A program made the translations under genes and the position numbers. Under the pieces are notes generated by a model, which saw nothing but the letters and a program-made list of their open reading frames with translations, did not search any database and was not told the DNA's origin. DNA of 64,000 nt from Limimaricola sp964022235 (lineage in GTDB: Bacteria > Pseudomonadota > Alphaproteobacteria > Rhodobacterales > Rhodobacteraceae): assembly GCF_964022235.1 (NCBI RefSeq), contig NZ_CAXHZL010000010.1, positions 92,833 through 156,832 of the forward strand, read 5' to 3'. Shown here piece by piece: positions 17,905 through 26,590 of this stretch. Positions within the stretch are counted from its first letter, which is position 1. Each line of letters starts with the position of its first letter.

Positions 17905-17940
17905 GCCGCGCCCCCTGGCCCAACCGCCGGGGGGCGCGGC
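17905..17940 (+). terminator. GC-rich hairpin between oppA and oppB (attenuator or mRNA stabiliser)
   Basis: GCCGCGCCCCC (17905-17915) pairs with the GGGGGGCGCGGC arm (17929-17940). No T-run follows, so it is more likely to protect or partly terminate the oppA transcript than to stop it fully. Such hairpins often give the binding protein more mRNA than the permease. Confidence 0.6.
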
Positions 17941-17977
17941 CCATTTCCGCAAGAGGCGGAACCGAGGTAAAACCCAC

Positions 17978-18901
17978 ATGCTGAACTATGTTCTCAGGCG
18001 CGTCGCCATCGCGGTCCCGACGATCCTGCTGCTCGTCGTCATCTCTTTCGTGCTGATGTACGCAGCCCCCGGCGGCCCCTTCAATTCCGAGCGTCCGCTG
18101 CCCGCGCAGGTGATGGCCAACATCGAGGCACGCTATGGCCTCGATCAGCCCTATTGGAAGCAGATGACGACCTACATCTGGAACGTCGTCGTGCACTTCG
18201 ACTTCGGCCCCTCGTTCCAATACCGCGACCGCACGGTGAACGACGTGATCGCCCAAGGTTTCCCGGTGACGCTCACCTATGGGTTTTGGAGCTTCATCGT
18301 GGCGCTGGTGGTCGGCGTCTCGCTCGGCGTCGCCGCGGCGATCCGCCACAACACATGGCTCGACTATCTTGCCGTCGGCATCTCGATCGGCGCGCAGGTC
18401 CTGCCCAACTTCGTGATGGCGCCGATCCTCGTGCTCGTCTTCACGCTGTGGCTCGGCTGGTTGCCGGGCGGCGGCTGGCAGGGCGGGCAGATCGAATACA
18501 TCATCCTGCCGGTTATCGCGCTCTCGACCTCCTACATGGCCTCGATCGCGCGGATCACCCGCTCCTCGATGCTCGAGGTGATGAACGCAGGCTTCATCCG
18601 GACGGCGCGGGCCAAGGGTCTGCCGACCAGCCGGATCATCTGGAAGCACGCGCTCAAGCCGACGATGCTGCCGGTCCTGAGCTACCTCGGGCCCGCCTTC
18701 GTCGGCATGATCACCGGCTCGGTGATCATCGACGTGTTCTTCTCGACCGGCGGCATCGGCCAGTTCTTCGTCAACTCCGCCTTCAACCGCGACTACTCGG
18801 TCATCATGGGGATCACAATCCTCGTCGGTGTGCTGACTGTCACGTTCAACCTCGTGGTCGACCTGCTCTATGCGTGGATCGACCCGAAGATCCGTTACTG
18901 A
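17978..18901 (+). CDS. oppB: Peptide ABC transporter permease OppB
   Basis: The 307-residue protein has six predicted membrane segments and the permease-ATPase coupling loop ITRSSMLEVMNAGFIRTARAKGLP near residues 190-215. The N-terminus LNYVLRRVAIAVPTILLLVVISFVLM is typical of OppB/DppB. It forms a heterodimer with OppC in the inner membrane. A short gap with a GGCGGAACCGAGG ribosome-binding stretch precedes the ATG at 17978, and oppC starts 11 bp after its stop. Confidence 0.95.
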   Translation: MLNYVLRRVAIAVPTILLLVVISFVLMYAAPGGPFNSERPLPAQVMANIEARYGLDQPYWKQMTTYIWNVVVHFDFGPSFQYRDRTVNDVIAQGFPVTLTYGFWSFIVALVVGVSLGVAAAIRHNTWLDYLAVGISIGAQVLPNFVMAPILVLVFTLWLGWLPGGGWQGGQIEYIILPVIALSTSYMASIARITRSSMLEVMNAGFIRTARAKGLPTSRIIWKHALKPTMLPVLSYLGPAFVGMITGSVIIDVFFSTGGIGQFFVNSAFNRDYSVIMGITILVGVLTVTFNLVVDLLYAWIDPKIRY

Positions 18902-18912
18902 GGAGGGGTCCC

Positions 18913-19845
18913 ATGTCGCTCAATCCCGATCCCGGCACCGCCGACCGCCTGCTCGCCGCGCAGGCTGCCGCCGAGGTCAAGGGCCGCTCGCTGTGGAAGG
19001 ACGCGCGCCAGCGCTTCATGCGCAACCGCGCCGCCACCGCCGGTCTCGTGGCGCTCGTCGCGATCTGCATCTTCGCCTTCTTCGGCGGGTTTCTGGCGCA
19101 ATACGAGCCCGACTACGTCGACTTCTCTCTGATCGGCTCGAACGCCTCGAAGGGCGTGCCGTCGCTGGAGACGGGCCACTACTTCGGCACCGACAGCTCG
19201 GGCCGCGATCTCTATGCGCGCACCGTGCAGGGCACGCGGATCTCGCTTCTGGTCGGCATCGTCGGCGCGGGCGTCGCGGTGATCGTCGGCACGCTCTATG
19301 GGGCCATCGCGGGCTACAGGGGTGGACGCACCGACGGCGCGATGATGCGCACGGTCGATATCCTGATGTCGGTGCCCTACATGTTCGTGCTGATCCTGAT
19401 GCTGGTGATCTTCGGCCGCTCGATCCTGATGCTGTTCATCGGCATCGGCCTGATCTCATGGCTCGACATGTCGCGCATCGCGCGCGGCCAGACGCTGACC
19501 ATCAAGGGCAAGGAGTTCGTCGAAGCCGCCCATGCCACCGGCGTCCGGCCCATGACGATCATCCTGCGCCACATCGTGCCGAACCTTCTCGGCCTCGTCA
19601 TCGTCTATGCCACGCTGCTGGTGCCGCAGATGATCATCACCGAGAGCTTCATCAGCTTTCTGGGCCTCGGCATTCAGGAGCCGAACACCTCGCTCGGCGC
19701 GCTGATCTCGAACGGGGCCAGCAACATGCAGTACGGCGTGATCTGGCAGCTTGCCTTCCCGCTCTTCTTCTTCGTCATCACGCTCTTCGCCTTCTTCTTC
19801 GTCGGCGACGGGTTGCGTGACGCCCTCGATCCGAAAGACCGCTAA
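18913..19845 (+). CDS. oppC: Peptide ABC transporter permease OppC
   Basis: The 310-residue product has the N-terminal cytoplasmic stretch common in OppC (SLWKDARQRFMRNRAATAGL), the HYFGTDSSGRDLYARTVQGTR motif and a coupling loop with the family's EFVEAAHATGV. The start is ATG 18913, preceded by AGGAGGGG; a much longer reading from 18154 overlaps oppB and is a shadow. Its TAA stop shares one base with the oppD ATG (TAATG), which indicates translational coupling. Confidence 0.95.
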   Translation: MSLNPDPGTADRLLAAQAAAEVKGRSLWKDARQRFMRNRAATAGLVALVAICIFAFFGGFLAQYEPDYVDFSLIGSNASKGVPSLETGHYFGTDSSGRDLYARTVQGTRISLLVGIVGAGVAVIVGTLYGAIAGYRGGRTDGAMMRTVDILMSVPYMFVLILMLVIFGRSILMLFIGIGLISWLDMSRIARGQTLTIKGKEFVEAAHATGVRPMTIILRHIVPNLLGLVIVYATLLVPQMIITESFISFLGLGIQEPNTSLGALISNGASNMQYGVIWQLAFPLFFFVITLFAFFFVGDGLRDALDPKDR

Positions 19846-20819
19846 TGGCCCTGCTGGACATCGAAGACCTCCGCGTCACCTTCACCACCGGCGACGGCGA
19901 TGTGAACGCCGTCAACGGGGTGAGCTTCTCGATCGACGAGGGCGAGACCCTTGCCATCGTCGGCGAAAGCGGCTCGGGCAAGAGCCAGACCGCCTTTGCG
20001 GCGATGGGGCTTCTGGCGCGCAACGGGCGCGCCACGGGGCAGATCCGCTACGACGGGCGCAACCTGCTGGAGCTGAAGCAGAAGGAGCTGAACCGGGTGC
20101 GCTCCGAAGAGATCGGCATGATCTTTCAGGACCCGATGACCTCGCTCAACCCCTACATGCGGATCTCGGACCAGATGGCCGAGGTGCTGACCCTGCACAA
20201 GGGCATGACCAAGCGCGACGCGGTGGCCGAGGCCACCAAAATGCTCGACGCGGTGAAGATCCCTGACGCCAAGAACCGCATCACCATGTTCCCGCACGAG
20301 TTCTCGGGCGGGATGCGGCAGCGGATCATGATCGCCATGGCGCTCCTGTGCCAGCCGCGGCTCCTGATCGCCGACGAGCCGACCACAGCACTCGACGTGA
20401 CGGTGCAGGCGCAGATCATGGAACTGATGGCCGAGATCCGGGCCGAGTTCGGCACCGCGATCATCCTGATCACCCATGATCTCGGGATCGTCGCCGACAC
20501 CTGCGAACGCACGCTCGTCATGTATGGCGGCCAGATCATGGAGACCGGCCCGACCGACAAGCTGTTCGAGCGCCCGACCCATCCCTACACGCTGGGCCTG
20601 TTGCGCGCTGTGCCGCGCATCGACCGAGACGACGAGACGCTCTCGACCATCGCGGGCGAGCCGCCGGACATGTCGCGACTGCCCAAAGGCTGCCCCTTCA
20701 CGCCGCGCTGCGCCTGGGCGCACGGGCCGTGTCCGACGCTGCGCCCCGAGCTGTTGCCCGCCGAAGGGTATCCAGCCATCCGGCGTGCCTGCCATGCCCC
20801 CGTAGAGGAGGTGAAGTGA
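19845..20819 (+). CDS. oppD: Peptide ABC transporter ATP-binding protein OppD
   Basis: The 324-residue ATPase has Walker A GESGSGKS (40-47), Q-loop IFQDPMTSLNPYM, signature FSGGMRQRIMIAMAL, Walker B LLIADEPTTALDV and the C-terminal oligopeptide-ABC extension with CPFTPRCAWAHGPC, which in this family binds a [4Fe-4S] cluster. With OppF it powers the OppBC channel. It overlaps both oppC and oppF by one base. Confidence 0.96.
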   Translation: MALLDIEDLRVTFTTGDGDVNAVNGVSFSIDEGETLAIVGESGSGKSQTAFAAMGLLARNGRATGQIRYDGRNLLELKQKELNRVRSEEIGMIFQDPMTSLNPYMRISDQMAEVLTLHKGMTKRDAVAEATKMLDAVKIPDAKNRITMFPHEFSGGMRQRIMIAMALLCQPRLLIADEPTTALDVTVQAQIMELMAEIRAEFGTAIILITHDLGIVADTCERTLVMYGGQIMETGPTDKLFERPTHPYTLGLLRAVPRIDRDDETLSTIAGEPPDMSRLPKGCPFTPRCAWAHGPCPTLRPELLPAEGYPAIRRACHAPVEEVK

Positions 20820-22039
20820 TGACCGATCCCAAGGACGAGAAGTTCACCAACGCCGCGGGGGCCGACGAGGCGGGCGACCCGATCCCGGCCGCCCCCCCGG
20901 CCTCCGGTACCCCCGTCGCGACCCCGCCGTCGCCCGAACCCGCCGGTGTGGCGCACAAGGCTGCGCCGGTCTCCAAGGACGACGGCCCGCATGGTCGCCC
21001 CGACCGGACCGGGCAGGTGGCCCATCCGATCCTGCGGGTCGAGGATCTGCGCGTCGCCTTCGACATCCGCCCGCGCGGTGCCTGGCCCTGGACCCCGTCG
21101 AAGAAGCTGCACGCCGTGGGCGGCATCAGCTTCGATCTGGCGCCGGGCGAATCCTTAGGCGTCGTGGGCGAAAGCGGCTCGGGCAAATCGACGCTGGCAC
21201 GCGCCATCGTCGGCACGATCCCCTCGACCGGCGGCCGGATCGAGTTCGAGGGTCAGGACCTCGCCTCGATGTCCGAGCGCCAGCGCCGTGTGCACCGCAA
21301 GGACGTGCAGATGGTGTTCCAGGACCCGCTTGCCGCGCTCAACCCGCGCATGACCGTGGGCGACATCATCGCCGAGCCGCTGATCACCCACGAGCCCAAG
21401 ACCCCGCGCAAGGAGGTCCGCCGCCGCGTGGCCGAGCTGATGGAGCGGGTGGGGCTTTTGCCGAACCTCGTGAACCGCTATCCGCACGAGTTCTCGGGCG
21501 GCCAGTGCCAGCGCATCGGCATCGCCCGCGCGCTGATCCTGCGCCCCAAGCTGCTGATCTGCGACGAACCGGTCTCGGCACTCGACGTCAGCGTACAGGC
21601 GCAGGTGGTGAACCTTCTGAAGGAACTGCAGCGCGACATGGGGCTCGCGATGATCTTCATCGCGCACGACCTGTCGGTCGTCAAACACGTCTCGGACCGG
21701 ATCGTGGTGATGTATCTGGGCCGGGTGATGGAGGTGGCACGCTCCAAGCCGCTCGTGACCAACCCCGAGCATCCCTACACGCAGGCGCTCATCGCATCCG
21801 TGCCGATCCCCGACCCGGTGCTGGAGCGCGCGCGCAAGCGGCCCGTTCTGGGCGGTGAGCTGCCCTCGCCGATGAACCCGCCCTCGGGCTGCGTGTTCCG
21901 CACCCGCTGCCCCAAGGCGCATGCCGACTGCGCCCGAGGGCTGCCGCCGATGATCGACCTTCAGGGCGGCCATCTGGTGGCCTGTCCGTACCACGAAGAG
22001 CCCAGCGTGCTCGACGCGGCACGGCAGATGGTGGGCTGA
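20819..22039 (+). CDS. oppF: Peptide ABC transporter ATP-binding protein OppF with long N-terminal extension
   Basis: The 406-residue product has Walker A GESGSGKST (117-125), signature FSGGQCQRIGIARAL, Walker B LLICDEPVSALDV and the C-terminal cysteine region CVFRTRCPKAHADC. The ABC domain begins only at about residue 70. The first 65-70 residues are an acidic, then Pro/Ala-rich, low-complexity tail not found in standard OppF (about 330 residues). The ATG at 20819 overlaps the oppD stop as TGATG, which argues that the extension is really translated. A strong terminator follows the gene. Confidence 0.94.
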   Translation: MTDPKDEKFTNAAGADEAGDPIPAAPPASGTPVATPPSPEPAGVAHKAAPVSKDDGPHGRPDRTGQVAHPILRVEDLRVAFDIRPRGAWPWTPSKKLHAVGGISFDLAPGESLGVVGESGSGKSTLARAIVGTIPSTGGRIEFEGQDLASMSERQRRVHRKDVQMVFQDPLAALNPRMTVGDIIAEPLITHEPKTPRKEVRRRVAELMERVGLLPNLVNRYPHEFSGGQCQRIGIARALILRPKLLICDEPVSALDVSVQAQVVNLLKELQRDMGLAMIFIAHDLSVVKHVSDRIVVMYLGRVMEVARSKPLVTNPEHPYTQALIASVPIPDPVLERARKRPVLGGELPSPMNPPSGCVFRTRCPKAHADCARGLPPMIDLQGGHLVACPYHEEPSVLDAARQMVG

Positions 22040-22098
22040 CACCTCGGGCGACTGGCCGGGGCATGCAACTGCGTTGGTCTGTTCAAGGAATGCTGGAG

Positions 22099-22125
22099 GG
22101 GGAGCGGTGCGCCGCTCCCCTTTTT
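22099..22125 (+). terminator. Rho-independent terminator of the opp operon
   Basis: GGGGAGCGG (22099-22107) pairs with CCGCTCCCC (22112-22120) across a four-base loop and is followed by five T. Confidence 0.9.
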
Positions 22126-22232
22126 CATGCCCGTTGGCGCACCGTCCGGGGGCAGGGAAAGTGGAACGCGGGCTCATTGGTCTCGTGCTTGTCCGGCGAA
22201 AGACCGCGTCAGCCGCGTGGATGCGCCATGTC

Positions 22233-22814
22233 CTAGTCGAGCCCCGCCCGCACCATCGGCCATTCGGCGGTGGTGTTGGAATAGTCCGCCGTGTCGCGCA
22301 GGCTGCCGTTTGCCATCAGCTGATGCGCGCGCAGCACCCCGTCAAGCTTGGCTCCGAGCCGTTCGATGGCGCGGCGGCTGCGGTGGTTCATCACATGGCT
22401 GCAGAATTCCACCGCGATGCAATCCAGATCCTCAAAGGCATGACCCAGCAGCATCCGCTTGCATTCGGTGTTGATTGGGCCGCGCTGGACCGAAGGCAGC
22501 TTAGAAGGTCGAGCCGATTTCAACCCGCCGGTGGGTGGCATCGATGTTCATGGAGGTGGTTATGCCGACGGCGCGGCCCGTGGCCCGGTTGATCACCGCG
22601 AAGGGCAGCACGCTGCCCGACCGCTGCAATTGGAGCCTGCGCGTGATCTCGGCGGGCACGGCGTCGGGGGCGGGGATCGTGGTGAATCACAAGCGGTGCA
22701 GATCGCCATCCGCCACGGCACGAACGAGGTCTTCGGCGTGCTCGGGTCGCAGAGGCTTTAGACTGGCGCGTCGGCGTCGAGCCGAACCTCCAGCGGCCAG
22801 ACCGTTTTAGCCAC
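22233..22814 (-). pseudogene. Decayed GNAT (RimJ/RimL-like) N-acetyltransferase
   Basis: Three reading frames must be joined to rebuild one acetyltransferase of about 190 residues. From the 5' end: TVWPLEVRLDADAPV stops at TAA (22758-22760). A shifted frame reads LKPLRPEHAEDLVRAVADGD and stops at TGA (22687-22689), where relatives have Trp. The same frame continues FTTIPAPDAVPAEITRRLQL and on to IGSTF, then stops at TAA (22501-22503). The last part is again shifted: QRGPINTECKRMLLGHAFED through to AEWPMVRAGLD. With two frameshifts and two or more in-frame stops, this is genuine decay and not one sequencing error. The 5' end touches the response-regulator stop. Confidence 0.85.
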
Positions 22815-23178
22815 CCAAAGCGGCCCGTGCCGCCGCGAGAAGCTGCGAAGGGTCGTAGGGCTTTTGCACGCAGCGATGCGTGGCAAAGCCGCCCGCGAGA
22901 CCCGCCGCCGCATAGCCGGTCGCGAAAACGAAGGGAATGTCGCGCTGCGTCAGCCGTTCGGCCACCGGGTAGCTCGTCTCATTGCCGAGGTTCACATCGA
23001 GGATCGCCACGTCGAGATCGCCCTGATCGACGGCGTGCAAGGCGTCGCTGAGGCGCATCGCCACGGTGACGCTGCACCCGGCCTCGGTCAGCACGTCCTC
23101 GCCGAGCATCGCCACGAGGCTCTCGTCCTCGACCAGCAACACCCGCACACCATCGAGGCCGACCTCACCCATGCGCAT
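22807..23178 (-). CDS. Single-domain response regulator
   Basis: The 123-residue protein is a receiver domain only: acidic pair E17-D18, phosphoacceptor D61 in ILDVNLG, T87 in FATGY and K106 in QKPYDP. It has no DNA-binding or enzymatic output. Its ATG at 23178 lies within the end of the kinase gene (14-bp overlap) behind an AGAGGGACT ribosome-binding stretch, so the two proteins are almost certainly partners. Stand-alone receivers next to HWE kinases often act as phosphate sinks or bind a target protein; which applies here is unknown. Confidence 0.9.
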   Translation of the reverse strand: MRMGEVGLDGVRVLLVEDESLVAMLGEDVLTEAGCSVTVAMRLSDALHAVDQGDLDVAILDVNLGNETSYPVAERLTQRDIPFVFATGYAAAGLAGGFATHRCVQKPYDPSQLLAAARAALGG

Positions 23179-24211
23179 AGTCCCTCTGGGGCTCGAGGGC
23201 CACGGGATCGGGCAGCTTGGGCAGCAGCATCTCGATCTTGCAGGTCAGGCCTTCGGGGGCGAACTGCACCTGCGCGCTGCCGCCGAACTCCATCGCCACC
23301 TGCCGCTCGATCAGGCGCAGGCCAAAGCCTTTGTGCGTGGGCTCGGTCACGGCGGGTCCGCCGGTTTCGCGCCATGAGAGGGAGAGGGCGGTGCGCTCGT
23401 CCTGCGTCTGAGTCGCGTCCCATTCAAGCGCGACATGCCCGCCTTCGCGGCTCAGCGCGCCGAATTTCTGCGCATTGGCGACCAGCTCGTGCAGCGCCAT
23501 CGACAGGCTCACCGCCGCCTTGGGGTGGATGTCGATATTGGGGCCGGTCACCGAAATCCGATCGGTGGGCACCATGTCGACCGCCGCGTCGGCGACGACC
23601 CGCAGCGGCGCACGCGCCCATGCGGTTTCGGTGAGCACGTTATGGGCGCGCGACAGCGTGGTGAGGCGTCCCGAGAACCGCTCGAAGGTTTCGGCGTCGG
23701 TGCCCTTGAAGGTCTGCCACGCGATCGACTGCACCGTCGCCAGCGTGTTCTTGACCCGATGGTTCAGCTCGTTGACCAAGAGCTTCTGGCGCTCCTGCGC
23801 GCGCTTCTCCTCGGTGACGTCGCGCACTTCGATGATCGTGCCGATGGTCTGGCTTTCCTCGTCGCGGATCGGGCTGGCGGTAAAGCCCACGGCATAGAAA
23901 TGCCCGTCGCGATGAACGAAGACCTCCTCGCCCTGCGTCTGGTTGTGCTCGGGAAAGGCGCGGTCGATCGCACATTCATGCAGCGGAAACGGGCTGCCGT
24001 CGGGATAGGTGTGGTGGATGATGTCATGCAACGGCCGGTCCAGCTCCATGACCTCATCGAGGGTCCAGCCGGTCAGAAGCTCGGCGGCGCGGTTCATGAA
24101 GACGCATTTCTGACGATCATCCATGAGGAAGATCGACACGGACGCGTTGTTGAGCACGGCTTGGAGCCGTCGTTGTGTGTCGTCGAGCGGGCGCGACTGA
24201 GAAGTGGGCAT
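23165..24211 (-). CDS. PAS-domain HWE-family sensor histidine kinase
   Basis: The 348-residue soluble kinase has an N-terminal PAS domain (about 12-130, with an RDVTEEKRAQERQKLL linker), then the phosphoacceptor box NELNHRVKNTLATVQSIAWQ (H151) and a HATPase with the N-box ALHELVANAQKFGALS and the WRE triplet of the HWE class (SLSWRETGG). There are no membrane segments, so it senses a cytoplasmic signal; this PAS subtype can bind flavin or heme, but no NCRFLQ-type LOV cysteine motif is seen. It overlaps the response-regulator gene. Confidence 0.92.
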   Translation of the reverse strand: MPTSQSRPLDDTQRRLQAVLNNASVSIFLMDDRQKCVFMNRAAELLTGWTLDEVMELDRPLHDIIHHTYPDGSPFPLHECAIDRAFPEHNQTQGEEVFVHRDGHFYAVGFTASPIRDEESQTIGTIIEVRDVTEEKRAQERQKLLVNELNHRVKNTLATVQSIAWQTFKGTDAETFERFSGRLTTLSRAHNVLTETAWARAPLRVVADAAVDMVPTDRISVTGPNIDIHPKAAVSLSMALHELVANAQKFGALSREGGHVALEWDATQTQDERTALSLSWRETGGPAVTEPTHKGFGLRLIERQVAMEFGGSAQVQFAPEGLTCKIEMLLPKLPDPVALEPQRDYAHG

Positions 24212-24345
24212 ATGGTTCGTATCTCCGTCGAGAGCGCCGTCCGCGAGACCATGCCATTGGTCTTTGTGCGCGGCCAGCGGCCATTTCTCGACAATCTAGT
24301 GTTCGACGCGGGGCGGCAACACCGCCCACACGTCACGAGTGCAAT

Positions 24346-25725
24346 TCAGCTTCCGACCATCCGACCCCAGAGGTCGTATTCGCCCGCCTCATCGACCTCG
24401 ACGGTGAGCATGTCGCCGGGCTTGAGGATCTCGTGGCCCTCGTCGATGAACAGGTTGCCGTCGATCTCGGGCGCATCGGCCATGGTGCGGCAGGTCGCGG
24501 CCTCGGCATCGACCTCGTCGACGATGACCTGAAGGTGCTGGCCAACCTTGGCCTGCAGCTTAGCCTCGGAGATCGCCTGCGCCTTTTCCATGAAACGGTC
24601 CCAACGCTCCTGCTTGACCTCGGCGGGCACATGGTCGGGCAGGTCGTTTGATCGGGCGCCTGCGACGTTCTCGTATTGAAAGCAACCGACCCGGTCGAGC
24701 TGCGCTTCTTCGAGCCAGTCGAGCATGTAGTCGAACTCGGCCTCGGTCTCGCCGGGGTAGCCGACGATGAAGGTCGAACGCAGGGTGATGTCAGGCGCCA
24801 TCGAGCGCCACGCCGCGATCTCGTCGAGCGTCTTGGCCGACGCTGCGGGCCGGGCCATGCGTTTCAGCACGTCCGGGTGGCCGTGCTGGAACGGGATGTC
24901 GAGATAGGGCAGCAGGCCCGAGGTCGGATCGGCCATCAGCGGTATCAGATCGCGCACATGCGGGTAGGGGTAGACGTAGTGCAGCCGCACCCAAGCCCCG
25001 AGCGAACCGAGATCGCGGGCCAGATCGGTGATATGGGCGCGGTGGCCGCGGTCCTCGGCGTGGCGGATGTCGAGGCCGTAGGCGCTGGTGTCTTGGCTGA
25101 TCACCAGAAGCTCGCGCACCCCTGCCTCCACGAGCTTCTCGGCCTCGCGCATCACCGCATGGGCCGGGCGGGACTGCAGCCGTCCCCGCATGTCGGGGAT
25201 GATGCAGAACTTGCACTTGTGGTTGCAGCCTTCGGAGATCTTCAGATAGCTGAAGTGCCGGGGCGTCAGGGAAATGCCGCGCGCGGGCAGCAGGTCCACG
25301 AAGGGATCGGGGCTGGGGGGCACCGCGCCATGCACCGCGTCGAGCACCTGCTCGTACTGATGCGGCCCAGTAACGGCGAGCACCTTGGGATGCGCGCCGG
25401 TGATATAGTCGGGCTCGGCCCCGAGGCAGCCGGTGACGATCACCTTGCCGTTCTCGTTGAGCGCCTCGCCGATCGCGTCGAGGCTCTCGGCCTTGGCGCT
25501 GTCAAGGAAGCCGCAGGTGTTCACGATCACCGCGTCGGCGCCTGCGTAGTCAGGCGAGATCGCATAGCCCTCGGCCCGAAGCCGCGTCAGGATGCGTTCG
25601 CTGTCGACCAGCGCCTTGGGGCAGCCGAGCGACACCATGCCGATGGTGGGCTGGCCGGGACGGGCGGCCTCGTTGAAACGCGCCTTCGGGGCGAGGTCGG
25701 GACGGAGATCGGGAGGATTCTGCAT
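24346..25725 (-). CDS. rimO: Ribosomal protein S12 methylthiotransferase
   Basis: RimO is a radical-SAM enzyme that adds a methylthio group to an aspartate of ribosomal protein S12. The 459-residue product has the N-terminal cluster cysteines C35, C71 and C100 (GCPKALVDSE, NTCGFLDSA, GCLGAE), the radical-SAM triad C167/C171/C174 (CNHKCKFC) and a C-terminal TRAM domain. The Asp/Glu after the first Cys motif (KALVDSE) fits RimO better than MiaB. It is monocistronic, with 134 bp to the kinase gene and 19 bp to sitD. Confidence 0.96.
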   Translation of the reverse strand: MQNPPDLRPDLAPKARFNEAARPGQPTIGMVSLGCPKALVDSERILTRLRAEGYAISPDYAGADAVIVNTCGFLDSAKAESLDAIGEALNENGKVIVTGCLGAEPDYITGAHPKVLAVTGPHQYEQVLDAVHGAVPPSPDPFVDLLPARGISLTPRHFSYLKISEGCNHKCKFCIIPDMRGRLQSRPAHAVMREAEKLVEAGVRELLVISQDTSAYGLDIRHAEDRGHRAHITDLARDLGSLGAWVRLHYVYPYPHVRDLIPLMADPTSGLLPYLDIPFQHGHPDVLKRMARPAASAKTLDEIAAWRSMAPDITLRSTFIVGYPGETEAEFDYMLDWLEEAQLDRVGCFQYENVAGARSNDLPDHVPAEVKQERWDRFMEKAQAISEAKLQAKVGQHLQVIVDEVDAEAATCRTMADAPEIDGNLFIDEGHEILKPGDMLTVEVDEAGEYDLWGRMVGS

Positions 25726-25744
25726 CCGCGCGATCTAATGCCTC

Positions 25745-26590
25745 TCAAGCGTTCTGGGAAGCCCTTCCGGCCTCGGCCCTGCGGATCGTGAACGACTTCC
25801 ACACGAAGGCGGCGATGAAGATGAGCGTTAGCGCGAGGATGATCGTCGGCGCGGGCGCGCTGTCGATCCAGAAGCTGGCGTAGATGCCGCCCCATGTCGC
25901 CACCAGCGTCACCGCTACGGCGGTGCCGAGCATCGGCGCGAACCGCTTGGTGACGAGAAAGGCGATTGCACCGGGCGCGATCAGCAGGCCGATGGCGAGG
26001 ATGATGCCGACCGCCGAGAGCGTGCTCACGATGGTCAGCGACAAAAGCGCCAGAAGCCCGTAGTGGAACAGCCCCACCGGCAGCCCCAAGGCGCGGGCAT
26101 GTGCTGGATCGAAGGCATGCAGCATCAGGTCGCGCCAGCGCACCAGCAGCGCGAGGCTCACCAGCCCGCCGACGATGCCAGCGGTCCACAAGTCGGCCGC
26201 GTCAATGCCAAGCATGTTGCCGAAGAGGATGTGGTCGAGATGCACCTCGCTCTCGATCCAAGTGTAGAGCACGAGGCCGATACCGAACATGCCCGAGAAG
26301 ACCACGCCCATCACCGTGTCCTGCTTGATCCGGCTGTGATCGGCGAGAAAGCCGGTGAGCAGCGCGCAGGACATGCCCGCGGCAAAGGCCCCGATTAGCA
26401 GCGGGATGTTGAGTATATAGGCCAGCACCACGCCGGGCAGCACCGCATGGCTCACCGCGTCGCCCATCAGCGACCAGCCCTTGAGCACCAGAAAACATGA
26501 CAGCAGCGCGCAAGGCACGGCGATCAGCCCGCCGACGATGAAGGCGTCGCGCATGAAGTCGAGCTGGAAGGGAAGCAGAAGCTCGCTCAT
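25745..26590 (-). CDS. sitD: Manganese/iron ABC transporter permease SitD
   Basis: The 281-residue ABC-3 family permease has eight or so membrane segments, the KGWSLMGDAVSHAVLPGVV motif near residue 40 and the GLLIAPGAIAFLVTKRFAPML coupling region near 200. The ATG at 26590 overlaps the sitC stop as ATGA; longer upstream readings lie inside sitC. It is paralogous to sitC, and together they form the channel of the SitABCD metal importer. Confidence 0.93.
   Translation of the reverse strand: MSELLLPFQLDFMRDAFIVGGLIAVPCALLSCFLVLKGWSLMGDAVSHAVLPGVVLAYILNIPLLIGAFAAGMSCALLTGFLADHSRIKQDTVMGVVFSGMFGIGLVLYTWIESEVHLDHILFGNMLGIDAADLWTAGIVGGLVSLALLVRWRDLMLHAFDPAHARALGLPVGLFHYGLLALLSLTIVSTLSAVGIILAIGLLIAPGAIAFLVTKRFAPMLGTAVAVTLVATWGGIYASFWIDSAPAPTIILALTLIFIAAFVWKSFTIRRAEAGRASQNA

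Noticed and set aside
15980..18649. Very long minus-strand open frame opposite oppA and oppB
   Set aside because: Antisense shadow of two well-supported genes, with no ribosome-binding site or family resemblance. The same holds for 39800-42418 (opposite hrpB) and 53284-55467 (opposite maeB).
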